From an uncultured Collinsella sp. (GTDB taxonomy: Bacteria; Actinomycetota; Coriobacteriia; Coriobacteriales; Coriobacteriaceae): a stretch of DNA of 13,258 nt. Below the pieces are notes generated by a model. The model was not told where the DNA came from. It saw only the letters and a list, made by a program, of their open reading frames with translations, and ran no database searches. Shown one piece after another: positions 1 to 6,420 of the stretch; position 1 is the stretch's first letter; each line of letters begins with the position of its first letter. The position numbers were made by a program, and so were the translations under genes. The stretch covers positions 1 through 13,258 of the forward strand of contig USHR01000035.1 in assembly GCA_900554495.1 (NCBI GenBank). Reading direction: 5' to 3'.

Positions 1-72
1 CAAAGAAAACAACGCAACTCCTGATGTGTTGGATGATTGCTGGAAAACTACTAGCTCATCATACTAGCGCAA

Positions 73-105
73 GCCCGGCACCTCACTTGCGGTGAAGCGC
101 CGGGC
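73..105 (-). terminator. Hairpin downstream of the TPR gene, possible terminator
   Basis: Two 14-nt arms (73-86 and 92-105) enclose a 5-nt loop, 23 nt beyond the stop of the TPR gene. In minus-strand RNA all 14 positions pair (12 Watson-Crick, 2 G-U). In plus-strand RNA the same two positions become A-C mismatches, so the structure fits minus-strand transcripts. The outer 7 bp are GC-rich. Only two U residues follow, so it is not a canonical intrinsic terminator; it may be a weak terminator or an mRNA 3'-end stabiliser. Nothing else recognisable lies in 1-72. Confidence 0.45.
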
Positions 106-127
106 AAAGCTAAATCCCATAAGGTCA

Positions 128-1432
128 CTACTGGTTGTCAGCAGCCGAGAAATCCATATCGAGCGAGGAAACGGCCCAGCCGATATGGTTGTCGGAGCGC
201 ACGAATTTGACGGTGTACTCCTGCTCGCCGCCCTTGGACAGCGATGCCTTCACCTTAGCGGTCGTCTCGGTCATGGACTGATCCATGCCCTCGACGGACA
301 CGGTGGCACCCTGCGGAATCGAGGAGATGATCATCGACTTAGCGTCCTCGGACAGGCTCGAGGCCAGGCAAGACTCGGCCTTTGCGGTGTCACCGTCGCC
401 GGCGGCCTGGAACAGATCGGAAACCACAGATTCCTGAGACGGGAAGCCAAAGCCGCGCGTGTAGGCAAAGCCCAGACCGCCCGCGGCGATCAAAATGAGC
501 AGAAGCAGCACGATGAAGACTTTGAGACCCGTGTGGCGATGGCGACGACGGACCTTGGCCTGCTTACGATCCTGACGGTCCTGCTGGACCATCTCGGACT
601 CGGACAGCGTAAAGAAACCGGTGTCCGAGGGATCGGGCATAAACTGACCGGTCGCGCCCGTAGGATCGAGCGGATCGACGGCAGGAGCGTCCATCGCGGG
701 CGCCGGAGCCGTGGCCATAGCCGTCTGGGCGGATAGCGCGGCAAGCGAATCGTGAACGCGGGCAAGCTCATCGGCCTGCTCGGAGGTGAGCTGGTAGATG
801 CCATCGGCAGTAGCGGCGTTAAAGGCGTCGAGTGCGTCGGAGGGGCGGCCGGCGGCAGAAAGTGCCTGACCCATGCCGGCGTTGAGCGCACGCGTGTCGT
901 CGCGGGGGCCGGCAAAGTCGATAGCCGTGCGGTAGGTCTCCACGGCATCCGCCGGACGGCCGAGTTTAATGAAGCAACGACCAAGCTCGCCGAGTGCGGC
1001 GGCAGGAGCCGGATTGGCGCCGTCGATGGCAGCCTGACGGAAGGCAGTACCCGCGTTGGCATAGTCGCCCGACTGGAACAGCGCGTTACCCAGGCCCAGA
1101 TAGGCCTTGAACGGCGTGGCATAGGAAGCATCCTGCGTAGCAGCAGAGAACGCCTGAGCGGCCGTCGTGTAGTCGCCCACGGCGGCGAGTGCCTTGCCGC
1201 GGTTGGTGAGCAGCGCGCCGCGCTTGCCATAGGTGCCGTCATTGAGGGCAGCGGCGTAGGCCTCGGCGGCCTCGGCATACATGCCCAGGTGCATCAAGGC
1301 GTTGCCACGAAGGTGATCGGCCTCGCCCATAATCTCATCGGGAGTCTTTGCCGCCCCAAGCATCTGGGCTGCAGCGGAAAAATCACCCGCGCGGTAAGCG
1401 GCGCGGCCCTGTTGGATCAGCTGGCTATTCAA
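128..1432 (-). CDS. TPR-repeat protein with one membrane helix and an extracytoplasmic C-terminal domain
   Basis: A 434-residue protein of unknown specific function. Residues about 1-235 are alanine-rich helical repeats of TPR type, for example around 45-61, 75-97, 110-134, 147-171 and 185-207, so a protein-binding scaffold is likely. A Pro/Ala/Asp linker (about 238-280) follows, then a charged basic stretch (KVRRRHRH at 293-300) and a single hydrophobic helix at about 303-323. By the positive-inside rule the TPR part is cytoplasmic and residues 325-434 are outside. The C-terminal part (VVSDLFQAAGDGDTAKAESCL, then a beta-rich end) resembles NTF2/DUF4878-like folds, which is only an impression. 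Start choice: TTG at 1432, preceded at 5 nt by the strong ribosome-binding site AAAGGGGA; there is no better ATG before the repeats. The gene begins 11 nt after the cyclophilin stop, and its ribosome-binding site overlaps that stop codon, so the two are very probably co-transcribed and translationally coupled. Confidence 0.85.
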   Translation of the reverse strand: MNSQLIQQGRAAYRAGDFSAAAQMLGAAKTPDEIMGEADHLRGNALMHLGMYAEAAEAYAAALNDGTYGKRGALLTNRGKALAAVGDYTTAAQAFSAATQDASYATPFKAYLGLGNALFQSGDYANAGTAFRQAAIDGANPAPAAALGELGRCFIKLGRPADAVETYRTAIDFAGPRDDTRALNAGMGQALSAAGRPSDALDAFNAATADGIYQLTSEQADELARVHDSLAALSAQTAMATAPAPAMDAPAVDPLDPTGATGQFMPDPSDTGFFTLSESEMVQQDRQDRKQAKVRRRHRHTGLKVFIVLLLLILIAAGGLGFAYTRGFGFPSQESVVSDLFQAAGDGDTAKAESCLASSLSEDAKSMIISSIPQGATVSVEGMDQSMTETTAKVKASLSKGGEQEYTVKFVRSDNHIGWAVSSLDMDFSAADNQ

Positions 1433-1437
1433 GGAAG

Positions 1438-1445
1438 TCCCCTTT
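1438..1445 (-). promoter_or_regulatory. Ribosome-binding site that supports a TTG start
   Basis: AAAGGGGA lies 5 nt upstream of the TTG at 1432 and overlaps the TAA stop of the upstream cyclophilin gene. It decides the start of the TPR gene and suggests translational coupling. Confidence 0.7.
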
Positions 1446-1986
1446 ACTCGTGAACGATCTCGACATGGACGATCTCGTCGCCGGCACGCAGCTGCGAAAT
1501 CACATCGAGACCCTCGACCGTGGTACCAAAGACGGTGTAACCGGAATCGAGGTTATGCTGGGCGCCCAGGCAGAAGTAGAACTGCGAACCCGCGGAATCG
1601 GGGTCCATGGAGCGTGCCATGGCAAGGGCACCATCGACATGGCTGTTGCGCGGATTGGTGGCAAACTCGCCCTTGATGCAGTAGCCGGGGCCACCGGTAC
1701 CGGGCATGCCGTCGGGGCCCTCAAGACCAGCGGCGACGTCGGCGCCGGACATATCGCGGGTATTGGGGTCGCCGCCCTGGATGACAAAACCGGGCACATA
1801 GCGATGGAACTTAAGGCCATCATAGAAGCCCATCGTAGAAAGCTCGCAGAAGTTCGCGACATGAATGGGAGCGCCCTCGCCGTCAAACTTGACCTTGATG
1901 GTACCCTTCGACGTCTCGATAACGGCGCACTCGTCGCCGGCAAGCTGATACTCGGGCGTGTAGAGCTCTTTCTTAAAACCAAACAT
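1444..1986 (-). CDS. Peptidyl-prolyl cis-trans isomerase, cyclophilin type
   Basis: A 180-residue single-domain cyclophilin catalysing cis-trans isomerisation of Xaa-Pro bonds during protein folding. Visible family motifs: FHR at 60-62 (the catalytic Arg of cyclophilins), FVIQGGDP at 67-74, GSQFYF at 133-138 and LDSGYTVFG at 146-154. The position before the last motif, which is Trp in cyclosporin-sensitive human CypA, is His-Asn here, as in many bacterial cyclophilins. There is no signal peptide, lipobox or membrane helix, so the enzyme should be cytoplasmic. The ATG at 1986 has a good ribosome-binding site (GAGGAAGGA) about 7 nt upstream and a promoter further up. It is the first gene of a two-gene unit with the TPR protein, which could be a partner or client, though nothing in the sequence proves that. 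Confidence 0.95.
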   Translation of the reverse strand: MFGFKKELYTPEYQLAGDECAVIETSKGTIKVKFDGEGAPIHVANFCELSTMGFYDGLKFHRYVPGFVIQGGDPNTRDMSGADVAAGLEGPDGMPGTGGPGYCIKGEFATNPRNSHVDGALAMARSMDPDSAGSQFYFCLGAQHNLDSGYTVFGTTVEGLDVISQLRAGDEIVHVEIVHE

Positions 1987-2025
1987 GTGGTTCCTTCCTC
2001 GTGCGTTTAAAGCATATTTGTACGA

Positions 2026-2055
2026 ATTGTAGCAATAAGCATGCGCTTACATCAA
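2026..2055 (-). promoter_or_regulatory. Promoter of the cyclophilin-TPR unit, with a palindrome in its spacer
   Basis: On the minus strand the -35 TTGATG (2050-2055) and -10 TACAAT (2026-2031) are 18 nt apart. The -10 carries an upstream TG, making it an extended -10. The spacer contains TAAGC-N4-GCTTA (2036-2049), a perfect 5-bp inverted repeat that could be an operator. The -10 lies about 39 nt upstream of the cyclophilin ATG. Confidence 0.65.
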
Positions 2056-2093
2056 TTGCGCACGTAGGTTATGCCGACTATGGCGAACTAATT

Positions 2094-3236
2094 TTAGGAA
2101 CGCTGTTGCGGCTTCCAGGAACCCACATTGGCGTCGTACTGGTTCAGCGCGCTGTTGCCGCCCTGCGCGATGGGCGCCAGGATCTCGCTTTGGTGGGAAC
2201 TCATCGACTCGCCATCGGGAATGGCCAGCGAGATATCCCAGCTCTGGCAGATCACGTCGACGCGCTCATACATCCACTCGGCAAGCTGCTTTAAGTGGGC
2301 GATGTCATCCGCATAGACCGTATCGTCCTGATACTTAAGGTTGTTGAGCTCATCTTGCGTCTTTTTGATCTGGTCGCGCAGGGCGTAGGCACTCTGCGAC
2401 AGCTCCTGACGGGTGGACAGCGGCGTTCGGAGATAGCCGTTGTTAAAGGAATCGATGACCTCGCCGATCTGGTCCTCGTCACCGTAGGACACGATGGTCT
2501 GATACAGACCGTCGAGCCTGGTATAGAGCTGATCATCGGTGAGCACGGTTTCTTCCTGGACCACCTCGGCAGAATCGTCCTGCTTGGTATCGTCCTCAGT
2601 CGCCTCGCCCTTTTGGCGCGTGGGGAAGGTCGTCTGCGCGGCCTGGCCAAACTGGTCGTAGAAGCCAGGCATGACACCCATGGGATCGGCCGTCACGAAC
2701 CAATAGGCACCGCCGCAAACGACAGCAAGGACCGCGATGACGATGAGCGGCTTAGGGATATGACGCTTGTGCTTGTGATAGGCGTCCTCGTCGGGATGCA
2801 CCTTGCGCTTGGGTTTTTGAGCATCGTCACGCAGGGAAACGGGCGTGGGGATATCGGCCTTAGGAATACCGAAATCCTTATCGAAAGCCGGCAGCACGCA
2901 GGTCTCATTGGGGTCGGCGGCGTCCGAAAGCACCGCAGCGGCAGAGGCCGGCGCATGAGGCACCTCGGTATCGATCTGCTCTTGCGTTAGGCGCGGAAAG
3001 CCCGCCGTGCGGCCCGCTGCCAGGTCGGATGCGGCCGCGTCCTCGGAGAGGATACCCGGAGCGGGGCGTCCGCATTTGGGGCACGTACGATCATGCGGAG
3101 AAAGACGGGCACCGCAGCCCTCACAGAACACGAACTCGGTGTGCTCGGGGCCATCGCCCGGACCCACATAGGCGTTGCAGTAGGGGCAGAACGAGGCGCC
3201 GTCCTCGATAGTCTTAAGGCAATGCGGGCAGATCAC
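2094..3236 (-). CDS. Membrane-anchored double zinc-ribbon protein of unknown function
   Basis: A 380-residue protein from the GTG at 3236. It opens with two zinc ribbons, each a pair of CxxC knuckles: CPHC (3-6) with CPYC (17-20), and CEGC (38-41) with CPKC (52-55). A long low-complexity linker follows, then a basic cluster (KPKRK, KHKRH) and one hydrophobic helix at about 162-182. The rest (183-380) has acidic Glu/Asp/Gln segments and probable long helices (about 230-335). By the positive-inside rule the zinc ribbons are cytoplasmic and the helical part lies outside. The layout (ribbon, linker, one helix, outer domain) is common in Gram-positive envelope proteins whose role is mostly unknown. 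Start choice: GTG at 3236 has AGAGGA 4 nt upstream and places the first CxxC right at the N-terminus. The longer reading from TTG at 3266 has no visible ribosome-binding site. The function is not recognised. Confidence 0.8.
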   Translation of the reverse strand: MICPHCLKTIEDGASFCPYCNAYVGPGDGPEHTEFVFCEGCGARLSPHDRTCPKCGRPAPGILSEDAAASDLAAGRTAGFPRLTQEQIDTEVPHAPASAAAVLSDAADPNETCVLPAFDKDFGIPKADIPTPVSLRDDAQKPKRKVHPDEDAYHKHKRHIPKPLIVIAVLAVVCGGAYWFVTADPMGVMPGFYDQFGQAAQTTFPTRQKGEATEDDTKQDDSAEVVQEETVLTDDQLYTRLDGLYQTIVSYGDEDQIGEVIDSFNNGYLRTPLSTRQELSQSAYALRDQIKKTQDELNNLKYQDDTVYADDIAHLKQLAEWMYERVDVICQSWDISLAIPDGESMSSHQSEILAPIAQGGNSALNQYDANVGSWKPQQRS

Positions 3237-3240
3237 GGCA

Positions 3241-3246
3241 TCCTCT
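3241..3246 (-). promoter_or_regulatory. Ribosome-binding site that supports the GTG start of the zinc-ribbon gene
   Basis: AGAGGA is spaced 4 nt from the GTG at 3236. No comparable site precedes the alternative TTG at 3266. It shortens the protein by 10 residues relative to the longest open frame. Confidence 0.55.
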
Positions 3247-3281
3247 TTTCGAAGCAATTCAAACAATCGAGGTTAGAGCAT

Positions 3282-3332
3282 AACATCGCCACGGCCCCAC
3301 AGGAGCAAGGCACCAATTCAACATCGCCAGGG
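3282..3332. repeat. Pair of 13-nt direct repeats upstream of the zinc-ribbon gene
   Basis: AACATCGCCACGG (3282-3294) and AACATCGCCAGGG (3320-3332) match at 12 of 13 positions, with starts 38 nt apart. They lie in the short gap between the ATPase stop and the zinc-ribbon start. They could be paired protein-binding sites or chance. No convincing terminator for the ATPase is seen here. A weak -10-like TATGCT on the minus strand has no good -35. Confidence 0.25.
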
Positions 3333-3339
3333 CGCGTAG

Positions 3340-6063
3340 TTACTTCTTCTTTTTGCTTGGCATCGAGACTTTGATGCCTTGGGCGGACTTGGTCACGCGG
3401 GAGCGCTTGGCTCCCGTGGACTTCTTTTTCTTGGGCTGGGCCTGGGCCACGCCCTCGAGTGCGCGGGCCTCGGCCTCGCGAGCGGTGCGGTCTTCGCGTC
3501 GCTGCGCCATATCGGCGGCGACGCGCTTGGCAAAACGCTCGGCCGTCGAACCCGTCGAGCTCACCTTGCCGCCACCGCGACCCAGGCGGACGCGCACACC
3601 GCGGCCAAAACCAGTTGCGGCATGACGACGACGCGGCTTGAGCGAATCCATCATCGTGGCGAGCTTAAAGAACACCGAGCAGGTAAAGACCACGATGACA
3701 GCCAAGATAACCATCTGGCCCATCGACAGGTTGGCAATAGACAGTAGCTCCGGGAATCCGATAACGCCCACCAAGATGCCGACGACTACAAACACAAAGA
3801 GCACCACACGTAAGGGCGTGAGAGGCTGCGAGATACGCCAGATCAGGCTGACGCTCGCCGCGCACGACGTAAGCAGGCACATCGTAGACAGCGTGAGCTG
3901 GTTAAAGCCAAACACGCGCGCCACAAAGATATCGAGCGCCGCGGCCAAAATGACCGCAATCGACGCCGGCAGTGCCCGCTTGAGCACGTTCGTCAGGAAC
4001 GACCCTTTCACGCGAGCATTGTTGGGCTCCAGGCCCAACACAAAGCCCGGCGCGCCGATGCAGAAGAAGTTGATGAGCGTCATCTGGATGGGCTCGAAGG
4101 GGTACGGCGGCAACGCGATGCACAGCGCCGCCAGGCCCATCGAGAACAGCGTCTTGGTCAGGAACAGTGAGGCCGAACGCTGCAGGTTGTTGATGGAACG
4201 ACGGCCCTCGGCCACCACGGCGGGCATCGAGGCAAAGTCGTTGTCGACGAGTACGATCTCGGCCACGTTGCGCGCGGCATCGGAACCGGCCGCCATGGCG
4301 ACGGAGCAGTCGGCCTCCTTGAGCGCCAGCACGTCGTTGACGCCGTCGCCCGTCATGGCCACGGTGTGCTCGCGGCGTTTGAGCGCCTGCACGAGCTCGC
4401 GCTTCTGCTGCGGGGTCACACGGCCAAAGACGTGGTAGCGATCCACTGCGGCATCGAGCTTGGCCGGCGTATCGAGCGTCGTAGCGTCCACATAAGCGTC
4501 CGCCCCCGGCACGCCCACCACGCGCGCGATCGACGACACCGTACGCGGGTCGTCGCCACTGATCACGTTGAGGGTCACGGCCTGCTCGTTAAAGTAGCCG
4601 ATGGTCTCGGCCGCCGAGGTACGAATCTCATCGCGGATGGTCACAAAGCCCACGGGCTCGGCCTCGCCCACCATATCGCCATCGGGCGTAAAGCCGTCCA
4701 CGCGCGCCACCACGAGCACGCGGCAGGTATCGGCAAGCTCAGCGACACGATTCTCGACCTGAGAAAACACACGATCAGAAAGCACAAACTGCGCCGCACC
4801 CATCACATAGGAGCCCTGCGCAAACGACGCGCCGCTCCACTTTTTGGAGGACGAGAACGGAATGACCGAAAGCGGCTCGGACACCTCGACCGGGCGATCG
4901 GCGTAATAGTTGAGAAGCGCCTGGCAGGTCTCGTTGGCATCGGCCGAAGTCGCACGCGCGACGTTAGCCAGCGCAAAATCGAGCACCGTGGTATCGACGG
5001 GAACGGTCGCCTCGTCCGAGCCGGCGCCTAGGCTCACGCCCTCAACCGGCAGCGGATACGTGCCCTCGACCTCCATACGACCCGAGGTAATGGTGCCCGT
5101 CTTGTCCAGGCACAGCACGTCGACGCGCGCGAGCGTCTCGATGCAGTAGAGCTGCTGTGCCAGCACCTTGCGACGCGCCAGGCGCACCGTGGCGATGGCG
5201 AGCACCGACGAAGTCAGCAGCACCAGGCCTTGCGGAATCATGCCCAGCAGGGCGCCCACCGTGGACAGCAGCGCCGACGAAGGCACATGACCAGCCAACA
5301 GCTCGGAGAAGCACCACGAAAGCGCGCTATCGCCCGGGGTTCCCGCGGCATCCCACAGCTCGCTCACACTCGAGGCAAACAACGCCAAACCGAGCGGGAT
5401 CATGATGATACTCGCAAAGCGCACGATGGCGTTAAGCGCGTTCATGATCTCGGAATTGACCTTTTTGACGTACTTGGCCTCGTTATTGATTTTGGCCACG
5501 TAGTTGTCGGCGCCGACATGGATCACGCGGGCGCGCAGCAGGCCCGAGTCGATAAAGCTGCCGCTCATGAGCTCGGAACCGGGCTGTTTCTTAATAAGGT
5601 CGCTCTCGCCCGTCAGCAGGCTCTCGTTCACGAGCGCCTCGCCCGAAACCACCACGGCGTCAGCGGGAATCTGATCGCCGCGCCCCAGGCGGATGATGTC
5701 GTCGAGCACGATCTGGTCCAGGTCGAGCTCCACCTCGGCGCCGTCGCGCACTGCGATGGCCTTCTTGGAGGTCAGCAGCGTGAGCTTATCGACCATCTTC
5801 TTGGACCGCATGGATTGAATGACGCCAATAGCGGTATTGAGAAAAACCACAAACAGGAACGTCAGGTTCTTAAACGAACCGGTCAAAATGACCAGGAACG
5901 CCAAGATCACGTTGATCAAATTGAACAGCGTGCAGAGGTTCTCGATGATGAGCTCTTTGACCGATTTGGTCTTGAGCTCCATGTTGCGGTTGATTTTACC
6001 GGCGGCGATGCGCTCCTCGACCTCGGCGGTTGAGAGTCCGCGCTCGATATCCGTTGCTGCCAT
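3340..6063 (-). CDS. Cation-translocating P-type ATPase, CtpE-like
   Basis: A 907-residue integral membrane pump that couples ATP hydrolysis to cation transport. Motifs from the chosen start: actuator TGES (151-154), M4 motif IPQGL (276-280), phosphorylation site DKTGT with Asp320, nucleotide-binding KKWSG (407-411) and hinge TGDGVND (571-577). About ten hydrophobic helices: two near 39-83, two near 212-293, six between about 633 and 801. There are no N-terminal metal-binding CxxC domains and M4 has no CPx, which argues against a heavy-metal P1B pump. The layout resembles the CtpE group, for which calcium transport is reported in Mycobacterium; the ion here is inferred only. Unusual: about 100 residues follow the last helix, very basic and ending in a lysine run. 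Start is uncertain: ATG 6063 has a weak GGGA 6 nt upstream, while GTG 6078 or ATG 6075 would add 5 or 4 residues and show no ribosome-binding site. The tRNA-Arg and its terminator lie just upstream. Confidence 0.9.
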   Translation of the reverse strand: MAATDIERGLSTAEVEERIAAGKINRNMELKTKSVKELIIENLCTLFNLINVILAFLVILTGSFKNLTFLFVVFLNTAIGVIQSMRSKKMVDKLTLLTSKKAIAVRDGAEVELDLDQIVLDDIIRLGRGDQIPADAVVVSGEALVNESLLTGESDLIKKQPGSELMSGSFIDSGLLRARVIHVGADNYVAKINNEAKYVKKVNSEIMNALNAIVRFASIIMIPLGLALFASSVSELWDAAGTPGDSALSWCFSELLAGHVPSSALLSTVGALLGMIPQGLVLLTSSVLAIATVRLARRKVLAQQLYCIETLARVDVLCLDKTGTITSGRMEVEGTYPLPVEGVSLGAGSDEATVPVDTTVLDFALANVARATSADANETCQALLNYYADRPVEVSEPLSVIPFSSSKKWSGASFAQGSYVMGAAQFVLSDRVFSQVENRVAELADTCRVLVVARVDGFTPDGDMVGEAEPVGFVTIRDEIRTSAAETIGYFNEQAVTLNVISGDDPRTVSSIARVVGVPGADAYVDATTLDTPAKLDAAVDRYHVFGRVTPQQKRELVQALKRREHTVAMTGDGVNDVLALKEADCSVAMAAGSDAARNVAEIVLVDNDFASMPAVVAEGRRSINNLQRSASLFLTKTLFSMGLAALCIALPPYPFEPIQMTLINFFCIGAPGFVLGLEPNNARVKGSFLTNVLKRALPASIAVILAAALDIFVARVFGFNQLTLSTMCLLTSCAASVSLIWRISQPLTPLRVVLFVFVVVGILVGVIGFPELLSIANLSMGQMVILAVIVVFTCSVFFKLATMMDSLKPRRRHAATGFGRGVRVRLGRGGGKVSSTGSTAERFAKRVAADMAQRREDRTAREAEARALEGVAQAQPKKKKSTGAKRSRVTKSAQGIKVSMPSKKKK

Positions 6064-6090
6064 ACCACGTCCCATCACGTCGCGTCGGTA

Positions 6091-6127
6091 TAAGAAAAAC
6101 CGCCCGGACCATGCGAGGTTCGGACGG
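6091..6127 (-). terminator. Intrinsic terminator of tRNA-Arg
   Basis: On the minus strand an 11-position stem (10 pairs including one G-U, one A-C mismatch; arms 6117-6127 and 6100-6110) with a 6-nt loop is followed by UUUUUCUU. It begins 13 nt after the tRNA CCA end and finishes 13-28 nt before the candidate start codons of the ATPase. Confidence 0.85.
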
Positions 6128-6139
6128 TCTTACGTTCGA

Positions 6140-6216
6140 TGGTGCCCCATGTTGGATTCGAACCAACGGCCTTCTGCTCCGGAGGCAGACGCTCTAATCC
6201 CCTGAGCTAATAGGGC
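6140..6216 (-). tRNA. tRNA-Arg, anticodon CCG
   Basis: A 77-nt tRNA including an encoded CCA. Acceptor stem GCCCTAT pairs with ATGGGGC (one G-U), discriminator A, then CCA. The D stem is GCTC/GAGC. The anticodon stem is TCTGC/GCAGA with loop CTCCGGA, giving anticodon CCG, which reads CGG. The T arm is GTTGG-TTCGAAT-CCAAC. CGG is a common Arg codon in GC-rich genomes. It is a single gene with its own promoter and terminator. Confidence 0.96.
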
Positions 6217-6227
6217 CAACGTTTGGC

Positions 6228-6257
6228 ATTATACCCAAGTGCACCACGGGCTATCAA
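6228..6257 (-). promoter_or_regulatory. Promoter of tRNA-Arg
   Basis: On the minus strand the -35 is TTGATA (6252-6257, 5 of 6 to consensus) and the -10 is TATAAT (6228-6233, perfect), spaced 18 nt. The predicted start lies only about 5 nt before the mature tRNA 5' end. A T-rich stretch just upstream of the -35 (about 6258-6277) could act as an UP element, as expected for a stable-RNA promoter. Confidence 0.85.
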
Positions 6258-6309
6258 AATAAAAGAAAAAGCTTTGCAATTACGTGGGAGACGCGGCGCA
6301 ACGGCCCAC

Positions 6310-6339
6310 TTTAGAAGGCAAAAGCGAGTCAGATAGTAT
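6310..6339 (+). promoter_or_regulatory. Candidate promoter of the aromatic amino-acid cluster
   Basis: TTTAGA (6310-6315, 4 of 6 to the -35 consensus) and TAGTAT (6334-6339, fits TANNNT) are 18 nt apart; an overlapping TATAAA at 6337-6342 is an alternative -10. Either choice puts the transcription start at about 6346-6349, on or next to the ATG at 6348. This is the only promoter-like signal seen ahead of aroF, and it is moderate. Confidence 0.4.
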
Positions 6340-6347
6340 AAACTCTC

Positions 6348-6410
6348 ATGCACCATATATACACGGCTCGCATTGCGGGCCGTTTTTGCAAAAGTTATCC
6401 ATCGAGGTGA
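6348..6410 (+). CDS. Candidate 20-codon leader peptide upstream of aroF
   Basis: A 20-codon open frame from ATG 6348 to TGA 6408-6410. The peptide starts MHHIY and contains Tyr5, Phe13 and Tyr17. It has no ribosome-binding site, but the candidate promoter predicts transcription starting at or beside the ATG, so it could be translated as a leaderless mRNA, a mode common in Actinobacteria. Codons 6-12 form the attenuator-like hairpin, and Tyr5 is the codon directly before it. The TGA lies inside the aroF ribosome-binding region, 10 nt before the aroF ATG, so translation could couple. Leader-peptide attenuation upstream of a DAHP synthase gene is reported in Corynebacterium. The aromatic codons are not clustered as in classical leaders, so a chance ORF remains quite possible. 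Confidence 0.35.
   Translation: MHHIYTARIAGRFCKSYPSR
6363..6387 (+). terminator. Intrinsic terminator/attenuator hairpin in the aroF leader
   Basis: A 9-bp uninterrupted stem (ACGGCTCGC at 6363-6371 with GCGGGCCGT at 6375-6383, one G-U pair) has a 3-nt loop and runs straight into a five-U tract (6383-6387). It sits downstream of the candidate promoter and 33 nt before the aroF ATG. No upstream plus-strand gene needs terminating here, since the neighbouring tRNA is transcribed the other way. A regulatory attenuator is therefore the natural reading. Confidence 0.7.
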
Positions 6411-6420
6411 GAGGCACACC

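Noticed and set aside
92..2010. Several 200-codon plus-strand frames (92-736, 752-1453, 1348-2010)
   Set aside because: They are shadows of the minus-strand TPR and cyclophilin genes, without ribosome-binding sites or recognisable domains.
3237..3266. Ten extra N-terminal residues for the zinc-ribbon protein from TTG 3266
   Set aside because: No ribosome-binding site precedes the TTG, while GTG 3236 has AGAGGA and puts the first CxxC at the N-terminus.
4366..6033. Plus-strand frames 4366-5031 and 5230-6033
   Set aside because: They are antisense to well-conserved P-type ATPase motifs (DKTGT, TGES), with shadow-like composition.
5819..6205. Plus-strand open frame ending in a peptide with MLDSNQRP
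   Set aside because: This peptide is the classic false translation of the antisense strand of a tRNA; here it covers tRNA-Arg, the rest being antisense to the ATPase.
6373..6420. Longer aroF start at TTG 6373
   Set aside because: It falls in the loop and stem of the leader hairpin with no ribosome-binding site; ATG 6421 has a strong one.
6217..6420. T-box or other known riboswitch in the aroF leader
   Set aside because: The leader is only about 70 nt from the predicted start, too short for a T-box, and no specifier loop or T-box core sequence is seen.
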